Positions 24,404 to 32,805 of a DNA stretch of 64,000 nucleotides are shown in pieces; the first letter of the stretch is position 1; each line of letters begins with the position of its first letter. A model generated the notes under the pieces. It was not told the origin of the DNA. It ran no database searches and was given only the letters and a program-made list of their open reading frames with translations. The translations under genes and the position numbers were made by a program. Source of the stretch: Armatimonadota bacterium (GTDB taxonomy: Bacteria > Armatimonadota > UBA5829); contig JAMCYN010000001.1 in the NCBI GenBank assembly GCA_023474015.1, forward strand, positions 19,739-83,738, given 5' to 3'.

Positions 24404-24904
24404 ATGTTCGGCGGCTCGTTCACCCACAGTCTGGATTCGGCGGGCAGGTTCGTAATGCCCAAGAGGTTCCGATACGACCTCGGTGAGAAGTTTTTCATCA
24501 CCAAGGGACTCGGATGCCTCTGCGTGTTTGATACGGACTGGAGAAACAAGCTCGAATCCGAACTCAACGGCCTCGGAAACGCCCTGGAGCTCCTTCTGAA
24601 CCCGCACATTTCGCGGCTGCACCGGCATTTCTTCGGTGAGATGATCGAGGCAAGCGCGGACGGCCAGTTCAGAGTCCAGCTTACACCTGAGCACAGGCGC
24701 TACGCGGGGATCGAGGACGAAGTAGTTGTCCGCGGGTGCGGGAACCACGTCGAACTCTGGTCACCCAAGGCGCTTGAAGAATACGACAAACAAAACGACG
24801 GCGTCGGGGACCTGATAGCCGCCGGCGCGGCGCTCTTGGCGACGCCGGTCGGGAGGGCGCTTGGAGAACGGGATGCCGGAGTATCACAAACCGGTCCTGG
24901 TTAA
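24404..24904 (+). CDS. mraZ: Transcriptional regulator MraZ
   Basis: 166-residue regulator of the division and wall cluster, with two SpoVT/AbrB-like swapped-hairpin halves. Half one starts MFGGSFTHSLDSAGRFVMPKRFR (DxxGR motif), half two has ADGQFRVQLTPEHRRYAGI. It forms rings that bind tandem DNA repeats, and the array immediately upstream is a good target. The C-terminal ~32 codons overlap rsmH in another frame. The ribosome site is weak. Confidence 0.93.
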   Translation: MFGGSFTHSLDSAGRFVMPKRFRYDLGEKFFITKGLGCLCVFDTDWRNKLESELNGLGNALELLLNPHISRLHRHFFGEMIEASADGQFRVQLTPEHRRYAGIEDEVVVRGCGNHVELWSPKALEEYDKQNDGVGDLIAAGAALLATPVGRALGERDAGVSQTGPG

Positions 24905-25817
24905 CGAGACCATAGCGCTGCTCGACCCACGGCCGGGCTGCGTTTTTCTTGACGCAACCCTAGGCGGAGGCGGGCACGCGGCGGAGATATTGAAGCGGAT
25001 CGGTCCCGAGGGACGCCTGCTCGGCGTAGACAGAGACCCGGAAGCTCTGAAATATGCTCGCAAGAGGCTTGAAGAGTTTGGGGACAGGGCGGTCCTGATT
25101 CATGGCGACTTCCGGAACCTGGCGGGGATTCTGACCGATGCGGGCATCAGCGCCCTCGACGGCGCGCTGTTCGATCTTGGGGTTTCATCTCATCAGTTAG
25201 ACACAGAGCGGGGCTTTGCTTTTGCCCGTGATGAAGAGTTGGATATGAGGATGAACCCGCTGGAGGATACGCCCAGCGCGGCGGACATTGTCAATTCTTA
25301 TAGCGAACACGACCTGGCCGATGTGATCTGGAGATACGGCGAAGAACGTTATTCCAGGCGGATCGCCCGCGCTATTGTCGAGAGGCGAGCAAAAACGCCG
25401 GTCACACGCACCGGGGAACTTGCGGACATCGTTACGCAGGCTATTCCGGGGAAGTATCGCTGGCAACAGGGGATTTATCCGGCCACTCGGGCGTTCCAGG
25501 CGATCAGGATAGAGGTCAATCGTGAGCTTGAAGCGGTAGAGCAGGGAATACCAGCCGCGATTGACGCTCTGAAGGTCGGCGCGAGGATCTGTGTGATATC
25601 GTTCCACAGCCTCGAGGACAGAATCGTGAAGCGGACATTTCGGCGATATGCCGGGCACTGCGAGTGCCCTCCGGAACTGCCGGAATGCCGATGCGGAGCG
25701 CGAGCCATCGTGAAGATTATAACATCAAGGCCGGTGGTTGCAAGCGCCGAAGAAATTGAGGACAATCCGCGCTCAAGAAGTGCAAAGCTCAGATGCGCGG
25801 AGAAAACGCAGGGATAG
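24873..25817 (+). CDS. rsmH: 16S rRNA (cytosine-1402-N4)-methyltransferase RsmH
   Basis: SAM-dependent methyltransferase, 314 residues. HKPVLVNETIALL start, SAM loop FLDATLGGGGHAAEIL, GVDRDPEAL, FDLGVSSHQLD, and the C-terminal ISFHSLEDRIVKRTFR are diagnostic. ATG 24873 follows GGAGA; a TTG at 24861 is less likely. It overlaps mraZ by 32 bases, as often seen for this pair. Confidence 0.95.
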   Translation: MPEYHKPVLVNETIALLDPRPGCVFLDATLGGGGHAAEILKRIGPEGRLLGVDRDPEALKYARKRLEEFGDRAVLIHGDFRNLAGILTDAGISALDGALFDLGVSSHQLDTERGFAFARDEELDMRMNPLEDTPSAADIVNSYSEHDLADVIWRYGEERYSRRIARAIVERRAKTPVTRTGELADIVTQAIPGKYRWQQGIYPATRAFQAIRIEVNRELEAVEQGIPAAIDALKVGARICVISFHSLEDRIVKRTFRRYAGHCECPPELPECRCGARAIVKIITSRPVVASAEEIEDNPRSRSAKLRCAEKTQG

Positions 25818-25838
25818 AAGCCGGACTGTTGGGATCAA

Positions 25839-25872
25839 TTCTAACATCTAACTTCTAATCTCTAACTTCTAG
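25839..25872. repeat. Tandem CTAACTTCTAATCT words
   Basis: TTCTAACATCTAACTTCTAA followed by TCTCTAACTTCTAG, a one-armed member of the repeat family; the same words occur at about 62168-62200 as the right arm of a palindrome. Confidence 0.7.
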
Positions 25873-25890
25873 ACGAGGGGGGTACCAGGG

Positions 25891-26289
25891 ATGGCTGCTG
25901 TTGCTCAACGTTGCTCCACCACAACTGAAAGACCGTCCGCTAGCCATCGCGTACGCAAGGTCAGGCGGACACGGGTCAGGCGCTCGCCTCGAATCGGCTT
26001 CTGGCTGACCTCCAGGGCGGTGATCTGCGTGATCGCGGGGCTATCGCTGTTCGGCTGGATGAGCGTCTACGCCAAACTTACCGTCACCGGCTACAGCCGC
26101 AGCAGGCTGCTTCAAATGTGCAGGCAGGAGCAGCTCAAGCACGAGCGGCTGGAAGTCAAGTGGAACTCCCTAAGTAGTCCCCACAATGTTGTCGCGGCGG
26201 CGGAGAAATCCGGCATGGTCTACGCTACCGACTACGACTACATCCGGTCGCCGCAGACCATTGCCAGCGTTTCGCGAAGCGACGAATGA
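25891..26289 (+). CDS. ftsL: FtsL-like cell division protein
   Basis: 132 residues: a very basic cytosolic N-terminus (KVRRTRVRRSPR), one membrane span at about residues 42-60 (AVICVIAGLSLFGWMSVY), then a periplasmic segment of short coiled-coil type (RLLQMCRQEQLKHERLEVKWNSL). FtsL sequences are poorly conserved, so the call rests on this topology plus the position between rsmH and the transpeptidase gene. It would act in the FtsQ/L/B complex that activates septal wall synthesis. Confidence 0.7.
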   Translation: MAAVAQRCSTTTERPSASHRVRKVRRTRVRRSPRIGFWLTSRAVICVIAGLSLFGWMSVYAKLTVTGYSRSRLLQMCRQEQLKHERLEVKWNSLSSPHNVVAAAEKSGMVYATDYDYIRSPQTIASVSRSDE

Positions 26290-26307
26290 TAGGGAACAGA
26301 ATCTAAT

Positions 26308-26392
26308 GCAGATTGATGATTGCAGATTGCAGAATGAAGGGACCTCACAATGCCAGGTCAATCTGCATTCTGCATTCTGCAATCTGCAATTC
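26308..26392. repeat. GCAGATTGCAGAATG-type palindromic repeat
   Basis: Left arm GCAGATTGATGATTGCAGAT then TGCAGAATGAAGGGACC; right arm reads CAATCTGCATTCTGCATTCT then GCAATCTGC. The core GGGACCTCACAA...AGGTC is almost identical to that at 18655-18675. Confidence 0.9.
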
Positions 26393-26432
26393 TCTTCCCC
26401 ACGAAATTCAAGAGACAGGCTGCGGTTGAAAG

Positions 26433-28202
26433 ATGGCATCAAGGCATAGAGGATTTGTAAGGAAGCGGACGACTTGGCTCTTCTTCGTGTTTGCGCTGAT
26501 CTATATGAGCGTGAGCGCGAGGCTGGTCTACGTTCAAGTGTTCCGAGCAGAGTACTTCAAGCAGAAAGCCGCCGAGATACGCTTCCGCGAATACCCGATT
26601 GTGGCTCCGAGGGGGACAATTTGTGACCGCACGGGCCGCACGCTGGCTGTGAATATCGAGACTGCGTCGGTGTTCGCCAGACCCAGGGAGATTCCGAATA
26701 CGCCCGAAACCGCTGTGCGCGTGGCGGCGCTTCTGGGCGAGGAAGCTCAGACGGTCGAGAGCAAGTTGAACGGCCGTCGCGGCTTCGTATGGCTGGGCAG
26801 GCAGGTGGACGCGAGTGTGGGCGACAAGCTCGGCAAGATGCGCAAGGAACTGCCGGGCATCGGCTCGCAAAGGGATACCAAGCGAGTCTATCCGGTCGGC
26901 CCGCTGGCCGCGCAGATAGTCGGATTTACGAACATTGATAATGTTGGAGCCGAGGGCATCGAGAGTGCCTTCAATAGAGAATTGGTTGGCCGGGATGGGT
27001 TATTCAGAGCCGAGCTGGACGGCGCGCGGAGGGTTATCCCCGAGACGCGCCGTCTGGTGAGGCAACCGGAAAACGGCAAGGATGTCTACCTGACCATCGA
27101 CGTCACCATCCAGCACATAGCGGAGCAGGCCCTGGCAAAGATGGCCAAGACGTACAACCCAAGCAGCGCGTCCGCGATTGTGATGGACCCCAAGACCGGT
27201 GAGATTCTTGCGCTCGCGAACTACCCGACCTATGACCCCAACAAGGCGCGATCCGTCGAGGCCAAGATGTGGCGGAACAAGGCGGTCGCCGACCTGTATG
27301 AGCCGGGGAGTACGCTGAAGTGTGTCACGATTGCCGCCGGTCTGAACGAGGGCTTGAATCCGCACGTTCCGGTGGCCTACTGCAATGGCCGGGAGAAGAT
27401 GAAGGGCGGCAGCATTCCGTGCGTGTTGCACAAGCCGTACTTGTCGGGGCATGGCGCGGCGGATATGTATAGGATTATCCAGTATTCTTGTAATATCGGC
27501 GCCGCGCATGTCGCGCTGCGGCTGGGGCCGGACAAGCTGCGTGAGTACGAAAAGGCCTTCGGTCTGCTCGATAAGGCGGACGCGGGGTTCGGCTGCGAGG
27601 CGGTCTGTCCGAAGATTCCCGAGGATGAGTGGAGGCCGATCAGGGTAGCCAACGTCGGGTTCGGGCAGGGTTTGGCCGTGACTCCGCTCCAGATGGCGTG
27701 CGTGTATTCGACGATAGCAAACGGCGGAGTGAGAATGCGCCCGAGCATCGTCCGTGAGATCAGACGGAGCGATGGGACCATCTGCTCCCCGTTCAAGCCG
27801 AAAGTGGCCGGACGGGCTGTCTCCAAGAGCACCGCCGATGAGCTTACGAAAATGATGACCAAGTGTGTCCAAGAAGGCACGGGTAAACCTGCTCAAATCG
27901 AGGGGCGAAGCGTGGCGGGCAAGACCGGCAGCGCCCAGGTCGTGAGAACGAAAGGCCGCGGGTATGAGTCTGGCGCGTATGTGGCTTCGTTCATGGGCTT
28001 TGTCCCGGCGAACCGACCGAGACTGACGATTGTGGTCGTGGTAAATCGTCCGAAGAACTCGCACTGGGGCGCCACGGTTGCCGCGCCGGTGTTCAAAGAG
28101 ATTGGAGAGAAGGCGCTGTGGTATCTGAGGGCGCCTTCCGATGCGCCAACCAGGCAGGAGATAAGACAGAAAAAGGATGTGGATAGGAAGAGGCTGGCTT
28201 GA
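26433..28202 (+). CDS. ftsI: Division-type transpeptidase (class B PBP, FtsI/SpoVD family)
   Basis: 589 residues. N-terminal membrane anchor (about 12-32, TTWLFFVFALIYMSVSARLV), dimerisation/pedestal domain with IVAPRGTICDRTGRTLA, then the penicillin-binding domain with S-x-x-K (EPGSTLKC), S-x-N (YSCN) and K-T-G (VAGKTGSAQ). Cross-links septal peptidoglycan. There is no C-terminal PASTA domain, and the tail is basic. Position between ftsL and murE is canonical. A non-coding 500-base gap follows. Confidence 0.94.
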   Translation: MASRHRGFVRKRTTWLFFVFALIYMSVSARLVYVQVFRAEYFKQKAAEIRFREYPIVAPRGTICDRTGRTLAVNIETASVFARPREIPNTPETAVRVAALLGEEAQTVESKLNGRRGFVWLGRQVDASVGDKLGKMRKELPGIGSQRDTKRVYPVGPLAAQIVGFTNIDNVGAEGIESAFNRELVGRDGLFRAELDGARRVIPETRRLVRQPENGKDVYLTIDVTIQHIAEQALAKMAKTYNPSSASAIVMDPKTGEILALANYPTYDPNKARSVEAKMWRNKAVADLYEPGSTLKCVTIAAGLNEGLNPHVPVAYCNGREKMKGGSIPCVLHKPYLSGHGAADMYRIIQYSCNIGAAHVALRLGPDKLREYEKAFGLLDKADAGFGCEAVCPKIPEDEWRPIRVANVGFGQGLAVTPLQMACVYSTIANGGVRMRPSIVREIRRSDGTICSPFKPKVAGRAVSKSTADELTKMMTKCVQEGTGKPAQIEGRSVAGKTGSAQVVRTKGRGYESGAYVASFMGFVPANRPRLTIVVVVNRPKNSHWGATVAAPVFKEIGEKALWYLRAPSDAPTRQEIRQKKDVDRKRLA

Positions 28203-28272
28203 CGGGAGTTTGAGAGTTTGAGAGTTAGAGAGTCCGGAACCCTCAAACCCTCCAACACTCAAACCCTCAAAC
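28203..28272. repeat. GAGAGTTTGAGAGTT / AACCCTCAAACCCTC palindrome
   Basis: Left arm GGGAGTTTGAGAGTTTGAGA, right arm AACCCTCAAACCCTCCAACA then CTCAAACCCTCAAAC, joined at AGTCCGGAACC. Related words at 5698-5782 and 55574-55643. Confidence 0.85.
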
Positions 28273-28279
28273 AGCCGTG

Positions 28280-28591
28280 AGGCAGGTTTGGGACAGCGGG
28301 CAATACGGGGAGCAAGAGGGATCTTGGGCGAGCCCTATTTCTCTCTTCCGCCGTCCCAACTTCTTAGTGTTCGCCCCGGAACCCAGGTGTTTCGGGAATT
28401 TATTCCCGAAACGAGCTTCGATCAGCGGTTCTAGGGCGCATTCTTAGCTCTTCGCCTTATTGGGCGAATGATCTTTGGCGAAGGGCGGAGTAGCCGGTAG
28501 CCGAAACGCCGGTTGCTGGACGTGGGGTTGTGTTTTGACAGGCAAGGTCACTGGGCGAGTCTTGTTTGTGCGACACAACCCCGCTTTTTTT
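28280..28591 (+). ncRNA. Candidate structured non-coding RNA between the PBP gene and murE
   Basis: About 310 bases without a plausible gene but with nested pairing. TTGGGAC (28288) pairs with GTCCCAA (28353), enclosing AAGAG/CTCTT and GGG/CCC stems. A repeat hairpin TTTCGGGAATTTATTCCCGA lies at 28390. CTTCGCC pairs with GGCGAAG (28450-28482), CCGGTAGCC and CCGGTTGCTGG follow, and a long terminator closes it at 28522-28591. It matches no riboswitch, RNase P, tmRNA or SRP signature I know. It could be a decayed repeat cluster instead. Confidence 0.3.
28522..28591 (+). terminator. Long intrinsic terminator upstream of murE
   Basis: GTGGGGTTGTG pairs with CACAACCCCGC, extended inside by ACAGGCAAG with CTTGTTTGT, followed by seven T. 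It lies inside the dcw cluster, so transcription from the mraZ promoter would be reduced here; murE has its own -10 box beyond it. Confidence 0.7.
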
Positions 28592-28592
28592 A

Positions 28593-28678
28593 GTGCAGAA
28601 TGAAGAGTGCAGAATGCAGAATAGCTTGGCGTGCGGGCGCCTTCATTCTGCATTCTACATTCTGCATTCTTCATTTTG
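28593..28678. repeat. TGCAGAATGAAGAGTGCAG-type palindromic repeat
   Basis: Left arm GTGCAGAATGAAGAGTGCAG, right arm CATTCTGCATTCTACATTCT then GCATTCTTCATT. The core differs from other copies (AGCTTGGCGTGCGGGCGCC). Confidence 0.88.
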
Positions 28679-28703
28679 GGTATCCCTAGACTCGTCGGGG
28701 CGT

Positions 28704-28709
28704 TATAAT
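28704..28709 (+). promoter_or_regulatory. -10 box directly ahead of murE (leaderless start)
   Basis: TATAAT ends 7 bases before the murE ATG and no ribosome site is present, so transcription would begin at or within a base of the start codon, as in leaderless mRNAs. It follows the terminator at 28522-28591. Confidence 0.5.
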
Positions 28710-28716
28710 TAGAAGT

Positions 28717-30216
28717 ATGCTGTTTTCTGATCTCGTAAAATGTATAGCGGACGCTCGGGTGGTCGGTGATGGTGATGCCGATGTGACCGGGGTTGCCTAC
28801 GACAGCCGGCAGGTGGAGCCGGGGTTCGTGTTTGTGGCAATGAAGGGCGGGTCGTTCGACGGCCACGAGTTCATCGGCAGAGCGCTGGATGCGGGCGCGT
28901 CGGCGATTGTGGCCGAGCGAGAGGTGGATGAGGCCGTGAAGCGCGACGTGCCGTATGTGGTCGTGCCCAACGGCCGGGTTGCAATGGGCGAGATCGCCGC
29001 GCCGCTGTGCGGGTTTCCGTCAAGAAAAATGAAGCTCGTGGGGGTCACGGGGACCAGCGGCAAGACGACGGTCACTCACCTCATTCAGGGCATATTCAAC
29101 GCGGCGGGCAAGAAGGCCGGGCTGATCGGGACCGTCGGGGCGAAGATCGGCGGGGAGATTCTTGATACGAAGCACACCACGCCCGAGTCCGCCGATTTGC
29201 AGAAGCTGCTATCGTATATGGCTGAGCAGGGCGTTGAGGTGGTGGCGATGGAGGTGAGCTCGCACGGCCTGTATCAGGGGCGGTCGCTGGGCTGCGAGTT
29301 CGACTGCGGGGTTTTTACCAACATCGCGCGGGACCATTTGGATTTCCACAAGACCATCGACGCGTATCTCGACGCGAAGATCATACTGTTCCGTGACCAT
29401 CCGAAGGCCTCGACCAAGCGGTTTCACGCCGTGATAAACGCGGACGATCCGTCGGCGGGCAAGGTGCGCGAAGCGGCGCAAGGGCGTATAATAACATTTG
29501 GCATGAACTCCGGCGCGGATGTCACAGCCTCGGATGTTGAGGTGACCGACAAGTCAGTTTGGTTCACGATGAGTCACCAGGGGCGGAGTGTGCCGGTACG
29601 GCTCGGGATCGGCGGCGCTTTCAATGTGTATAACGCCCTCTCGGCCGCCGGGGCCGCGATTGCCCTTGGGATGGACCTTGACGAGATAGCGCGCGGTCTC
29701 GCGACGGCCAAGGGCGCGCCGGGGAGGTTCGAGTCGGTCGAGTGCGGGCAGGATTTTGGGGTAATTGTAGACTACGCCCACACGCCCGACGAGATCGAAA
29801 ACGTCATGCGTACCGCGAAGAATCTCACCCAGCGTAAGCTCATCGCCGTGTTCGGCTGCGGCGGTGATCGAGACAAGGGCAAGCGGCCACTGATGGGCGG
29901 GCTGGGCGCGGAAATCGCGGACGAGGTGATTATTACCTCTGACAACCCGCGCACAGAGGATCCGAACGCGATAATCCGCGACATCCTCGCGGGCATTCTC
30001 GAGCATCGAATCGACAAAGTGACCGTGCAGGCGGACCGCAAAGATGCCATCCGCGAAGCTATTCATAGGGCGCGGACGGGCGACATCGTCGTAATCGCCG
30101 GTAAGGGCCACGAGGACTATCAAATTTTCGCCGACCGAACGATTCATTTCGATGATAGGGAAGTGGCGAGGGAAATCTTAATCGCGAAAGCGCGAAAGGG
30201 CGAAAACGCGAAATAG
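28717..30216 (+). CDS. murE: UDP-MurNAc-tripeptide synthetase MurE (meso-diaminopimelate type)
   Basis: Adds the third amino acid to UDP-MurNAc-L-Ala-D-Glu. 499 residues: N-terminal uridine-binding domain (VTGVAYDSRQVEPG), ATP loop GVTGTSGKTTVTHL, carbamylated-lysine region, and C-terminal domain with the DNPR motif (ITSDNPRTEDP), which in this family marks meso-diaminopimelate as substrate, so the wall is the DAP type. The last codons (LIAKARKGENAK) run into a GCGAAAG repeat. No ribosome site; see the -10 box at 28704. Confidence 0.95.
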   Translation: MLFSDLVKCIADARVVGDGDADVTGVAYDSRQVEPGFVFVAMKGGSFDGHEFIGRALDAGASAIVAEREVDEAVKRDVPYVVVPNGRVAMGEIAAPLCGFPSRKMKLVGVTGTSGKTTVTHLIQGIFNAAGKKAGLIGTVGAKIGGEILDTKHTTPESADLQKLLSYMAEQGVEVVAMEVSSHGLYQGRSLGCEFDCGVFTNIARDHLDFHKTIDAYLDAKIILFRDHPKASTKRFHAVINADDPSAGKVREAAQGRIITFGMNSGADVTASDVEVTDKSVWFTMSHQGRSVPVRLGIGGAFNVYNALSAAGAAIALGMDLDEIARGLATAKGAPGRFESVECGQDFGVIVDYAHTPDEIENVMRTAKNLTQRKLIAVFGCGGDRDKGKRPLMGGLGAEIADEVIITSDNPRTEDPNAIIRDILAGILEHRIDKVTVQADRKDAIREAIHRARTGDIVVIAGKGHEDYQIFADRTIHFDDREVAREILIAKARKGENAK

Positions 30217-30345
30217 GGAACAGGGAACAGGGAATAGGGAACAGAAGGGACCTACCCTTCTCCGTTCGTCCGGGGTTTGAGCCCCGGACACAAGTTCCCC
30301 GGGCTTAAGCCCGTCCCTTCTCTTTCGTTCTTTCGTGATTAAATA
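30184..30345. repeat. Composite repeat: GCGAAAG words, GGGAACA words and two extra palindromes
   Basis: Order: GCGAAAGCGCGAAAGGGCGA (in the murE tail), GGGAACAGGGAACAGGGAAT, core ACAGAAGGGACC, CGTTCGTCCGGGGTTTGAGC with CCCGGAC, CCCGGGCTTAAGCCCG, then CTTTCGTTCTTTCGTGATTA as partial complement of the first part. The CGTTCGTCCGG element also borders the repeats at 2839-2895 and 44579-44730. Confidence 0.85.
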
Positions 30346-30380
30346 AGATAGATCGCTACTGTTAGAACGGACGCTGAAAA

Positions 30381-31751
30381 ATGCAGACGATCAAAGCTGA
30401 AGAGGTTTTGCAGGCGTGTCACGGCGAGCTGCTGGCCGGTGAGCTTGATACGAAGATCACCGGGGTCAGCACCGATACGCGCACGCTGGAGGCAGGTGAC
30501 TTGTTTGTCGCCCTGACCGGCGAGAGTTCCGACGGCCACAAGTTCCTCGCGGATGCGCTGTCGAAGGGCGCGAGCGGAGTTGTGGTCTCGAAGAAGGTCG
30601 AGGCCAGGCGGCTGGCGATTCGGGTGGAAGATACCCTGATCGCGCTCGGCGACCTGGCGGCGTATTATCGAGGGAAGTTTCAGCCGGTGGTGATCGGTGT
30701 CACGGGCAGCGTCGGCAAGACGACCACGCGGGAGATGATCGCTGCCGTCGTGGCGGCGCGCGGGCCGGTGCTTAAGAGCGCCGGGAACTTCAACAACGAG
30801 ATCGGCGTCCCCCTCACCCTTTTTCAGCTTAATCCCAGGCACAAGACCGCCGTGATTGAGATGGCTATGCGCGGGCCGGGCCAGATAGAGTATTTGGCGA
30901 AGATCGCGCGGCCATCGGTCGGGGTCATTACCAATATCCATATGTCCCATATAGAGCTCCTCGGCAGCCTCGATGCCATCGCCGATACCAAGGGCGAACT
31001 GCTCGATTATCTGCCCGATGATGGCGCTGCGATCTTAAATGCCGATGACGCCTATTTTGATTATTTTAAGAGGCGCTCGAACGCGCGGGTGATCTCGTTC
31101 GGCGAAAGCCCGCAGGCGGACATACGCGCGGTCTCGGCGGGGTTGGACTCGAAGGGCTGCTGCACGTTCAAGGTGGAGACCCCGCGCGGGGCGTTCGACG
31201 TGCGGATTCCCGTCCCCGGAGAGCACAACATCAAGGACGCACTGGCGGCGATAGCCGTGGGTGAGGTGCTGGAGATAGCGCACGATCACACGCAGGAGGT
31301 GCTTGCGAACTTCAAGCCCCCGGAAAAACGCTCGAACGTGGTCCCGACCCGGCAGGGGTTCGTGGTGATAGATGACACCTATAACGCCAGCCCGCCGTCG
31401 GTGCAGAGCGCGCTGAAGACGCTAAAGATGATCGAGGGCGGCCGCAAGATCGCCGTGCTGGGAGATATGCTGGAACTCGGCGAGCATGCGCTGGACGCCC
31501 ATCTGGAGATAGGCCGCGCGGTGAAGGAAGCCGGGGTCGATATGCTTGTCGTCGTCGGCCAGCTCGCGAAGCTGATCGCCCGAGGAGCCATCGACGCCGG
31601 AATGCCGGTAAGCCTCGTGCAAGAGTTCGACGATAGCTGGCGCGCTGCCAAAGAATTGCCCGAAAAGCTGTTGGAGCGGGATGTGGTGCTGGTAAAAGGC
31701 TCGCGTGCGATGAAGATGGAGCGAGTCGTGGAGGCGTTGATTGCAGCCTGA
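30381..31751 (+). CDS. murF: UDP-MurNAc-tripeptide:D-alanyl-D-alanine ligase MurF
   Basis: Adds D-Ala-D-Ala to complete the cytosolic muropeptide. 456 residues with ITGVSTDTRTLEAGDLFVAL, ATP loop GVTGSVGKTTTREMI, NFNNEIGVPLTL (MurF-specific), VIDDTYNASPPSVQSAL and AVLGDMLELGEHA. The start has no strong ribosome site. Overlaps mraY by 11 bases. Confidence 0.95.
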   Translation: MQTIKAEEVLQACHGELLAGELDTKITGVSTDTRTLEAGDLFVALTGESSDGHKFLADALSKGASGVVVSKKVEARRLAIRVEDTLIALGDLAAYYRGKFQPVVIGVTGSVGKTTTREMIAAVVAARGPVLKSAGNFNNEIGVPLTLFQLNPRHKTAVIEMAMRGPGQIEYLAKIARPSVGVITNIHMSHIELLGSLDAIADTKGELLDYLPDDGAAILNADDAYFDYFKRRSNARVISFGESPQADIRAVSAGLDSKGCCTFKVETPRGAFDVRIPVPGEHNIKDALAAIAVGEVLEIAHDHTQEVLANFKPPEKRSNVVPTRQGFVVIDDTYNASPPSVQSALKTLKMIEGGRKIAVLGDMLELGEHALDAHLEIGRAVKEAGVDMLVVVGQLAKLIARGAIDAGMPVSLVQEFDDSWRAAKELPEKLLERDVVLVKGSRAMKMERVVEALIAA

Positions 31752-32805
31752 CGTCGCGTTGTGGGTTTTACCGTTCGTTGTGGCGTTCGTGGTTTCAATA
31801 GTCGCGGGCCCTGGTGTCATCGGGATGCTGAAGCATTGGGGAGCCGGGCAGACGATCCAGGAGGACGGCCCGGAACTGCACAAGCCGAAGGCCGGCACTC
31901 CCACGATGGGTGGGATTGTCATATTGATCGGTATCTTGGTCGGAACGACAGCGGCGCTGTTTGCCATGAGTAAGACGACCCTTCATGATCTAGTGGATTT
32001 CGAAGTGTCTAACCACGTGATTGCGCTGCTTATATTGGTGCTGGGTTATGCCGCGGTTGGATTGATTGATGACTACCTGACTCTTAAGCCGCTTAGCGGC
32101 ATACGGGGCATCGCCAGCAAACCCAAGGCCGCGATTCAATTCTTGCTCGCCGTAGGATTTGTGCTGTGGCTTCGGTCGATTGGATGGGAGCCTGTGCTGT
32201 GCCTCGGTGGCAGACAGTTGTTGTTGGGGGAGGCGTACTGGGCGCTCGCCGCGCTGTTCATCGTGGGGATGGCGAACTTCGTCAACATTACGGATGGGCT
32301 GGACGGTCTGGTTTCGGGATTGGTACCTGTTGCGGCTGTCGCGTTCTTGTTGTGCATTTTTCTGCCTATTACCAGCGATGTGTACACCGGCAATCCGGGG
32401 CTGTTCTTTGTGTTTGGGCCGCTGCTTGTGGCAGCGGCGGGGGCGTGTGTAGCGTTCTTGTGGTTCAACGCAAACCCCGCCAAGGTCTTCATGGGGGACA
32501 CCGGGTCGCTTGCACTTGGAGCATTACTTCCCGCTGTGGCAATTCTAACTCACAAAGAGATATTGATGATCGTAATAGGGCTGGTCTTCGTCCTGGACGG
32601 TTTCTCTACGATCATCCAGTGGGCGGTCTTTAAGTATACGCGAATCACGACCGGCACCGGCAGGCGGGTCTTTAAGAAGAGCCCGATTCACCACCATTTC
32701 GAGATGTGCGGGTGGCCGGAGCAGACGGTCGTCGTTAGATTTTGGATTTGCGGAGTGATCGCGGCGGCGCTGGGGTTCGCCGGAGCCGCGATGGGCTGGT
32801 GGTAA
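31741..32805 (+). CDS. mraY: Phospho-MurNAc-pentapeptide translocase MraY
   Basis: Forms lipid I from UDP-MurNAc-pentapeptide and undecaprenyl phosphate in the membrane. 354 residues, about ten hydrophobic spans. Catalytic marks: LHKPKAGTPTMGG, VGLIDDYLTL, NFVNITDGLDGL, KVFMGDTGSLALG, and KKSPIHHHFEMCGW. Starts at TTG 31741 inside the murF end; a second TTG at 31759 is possible. Its stop overlaps the murD start by one base (TAATG). Confidence 0.95.
   Translation: MQPDVALWVLPFVVAFVVSIVAGPGVIGMLKHWGAGQTIQEDGPELHKPKAGTPTMGGIVILIGILVGTTAALFAMSKTTLHDLVDFEVSNHVIALLILVLGYAAVGLIDDYLTLKPLSGIRGIASKPKAAIQFLLAVGFVLWLRSIGWEPVLCLGGRQLLLGEAYWALAALFIVGMANFVNITDGLDGLVSGLVPVAAVAFLLCIFLPITSDVYTGNPGLFFVFGPLLVAAAGACVAFLWFNANPAKVFMGDTGSLALGALLPAVAILTHKEILMIVIGLVFVLDGFSTIIQWAVFKYTRITTGTGRRVFKKSPIHHHFEMCGWPEQTVVVRFWICGVIAAALGFAGAAMGWW

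Noticed and set aside
27000..28262. 420-codon minus-strand ORF opposite the transpeptidase gene
   Set aside because: Shadow frame, His/Arg-rich, with no domain; the plus frame has SxxK, SxN and KTG.
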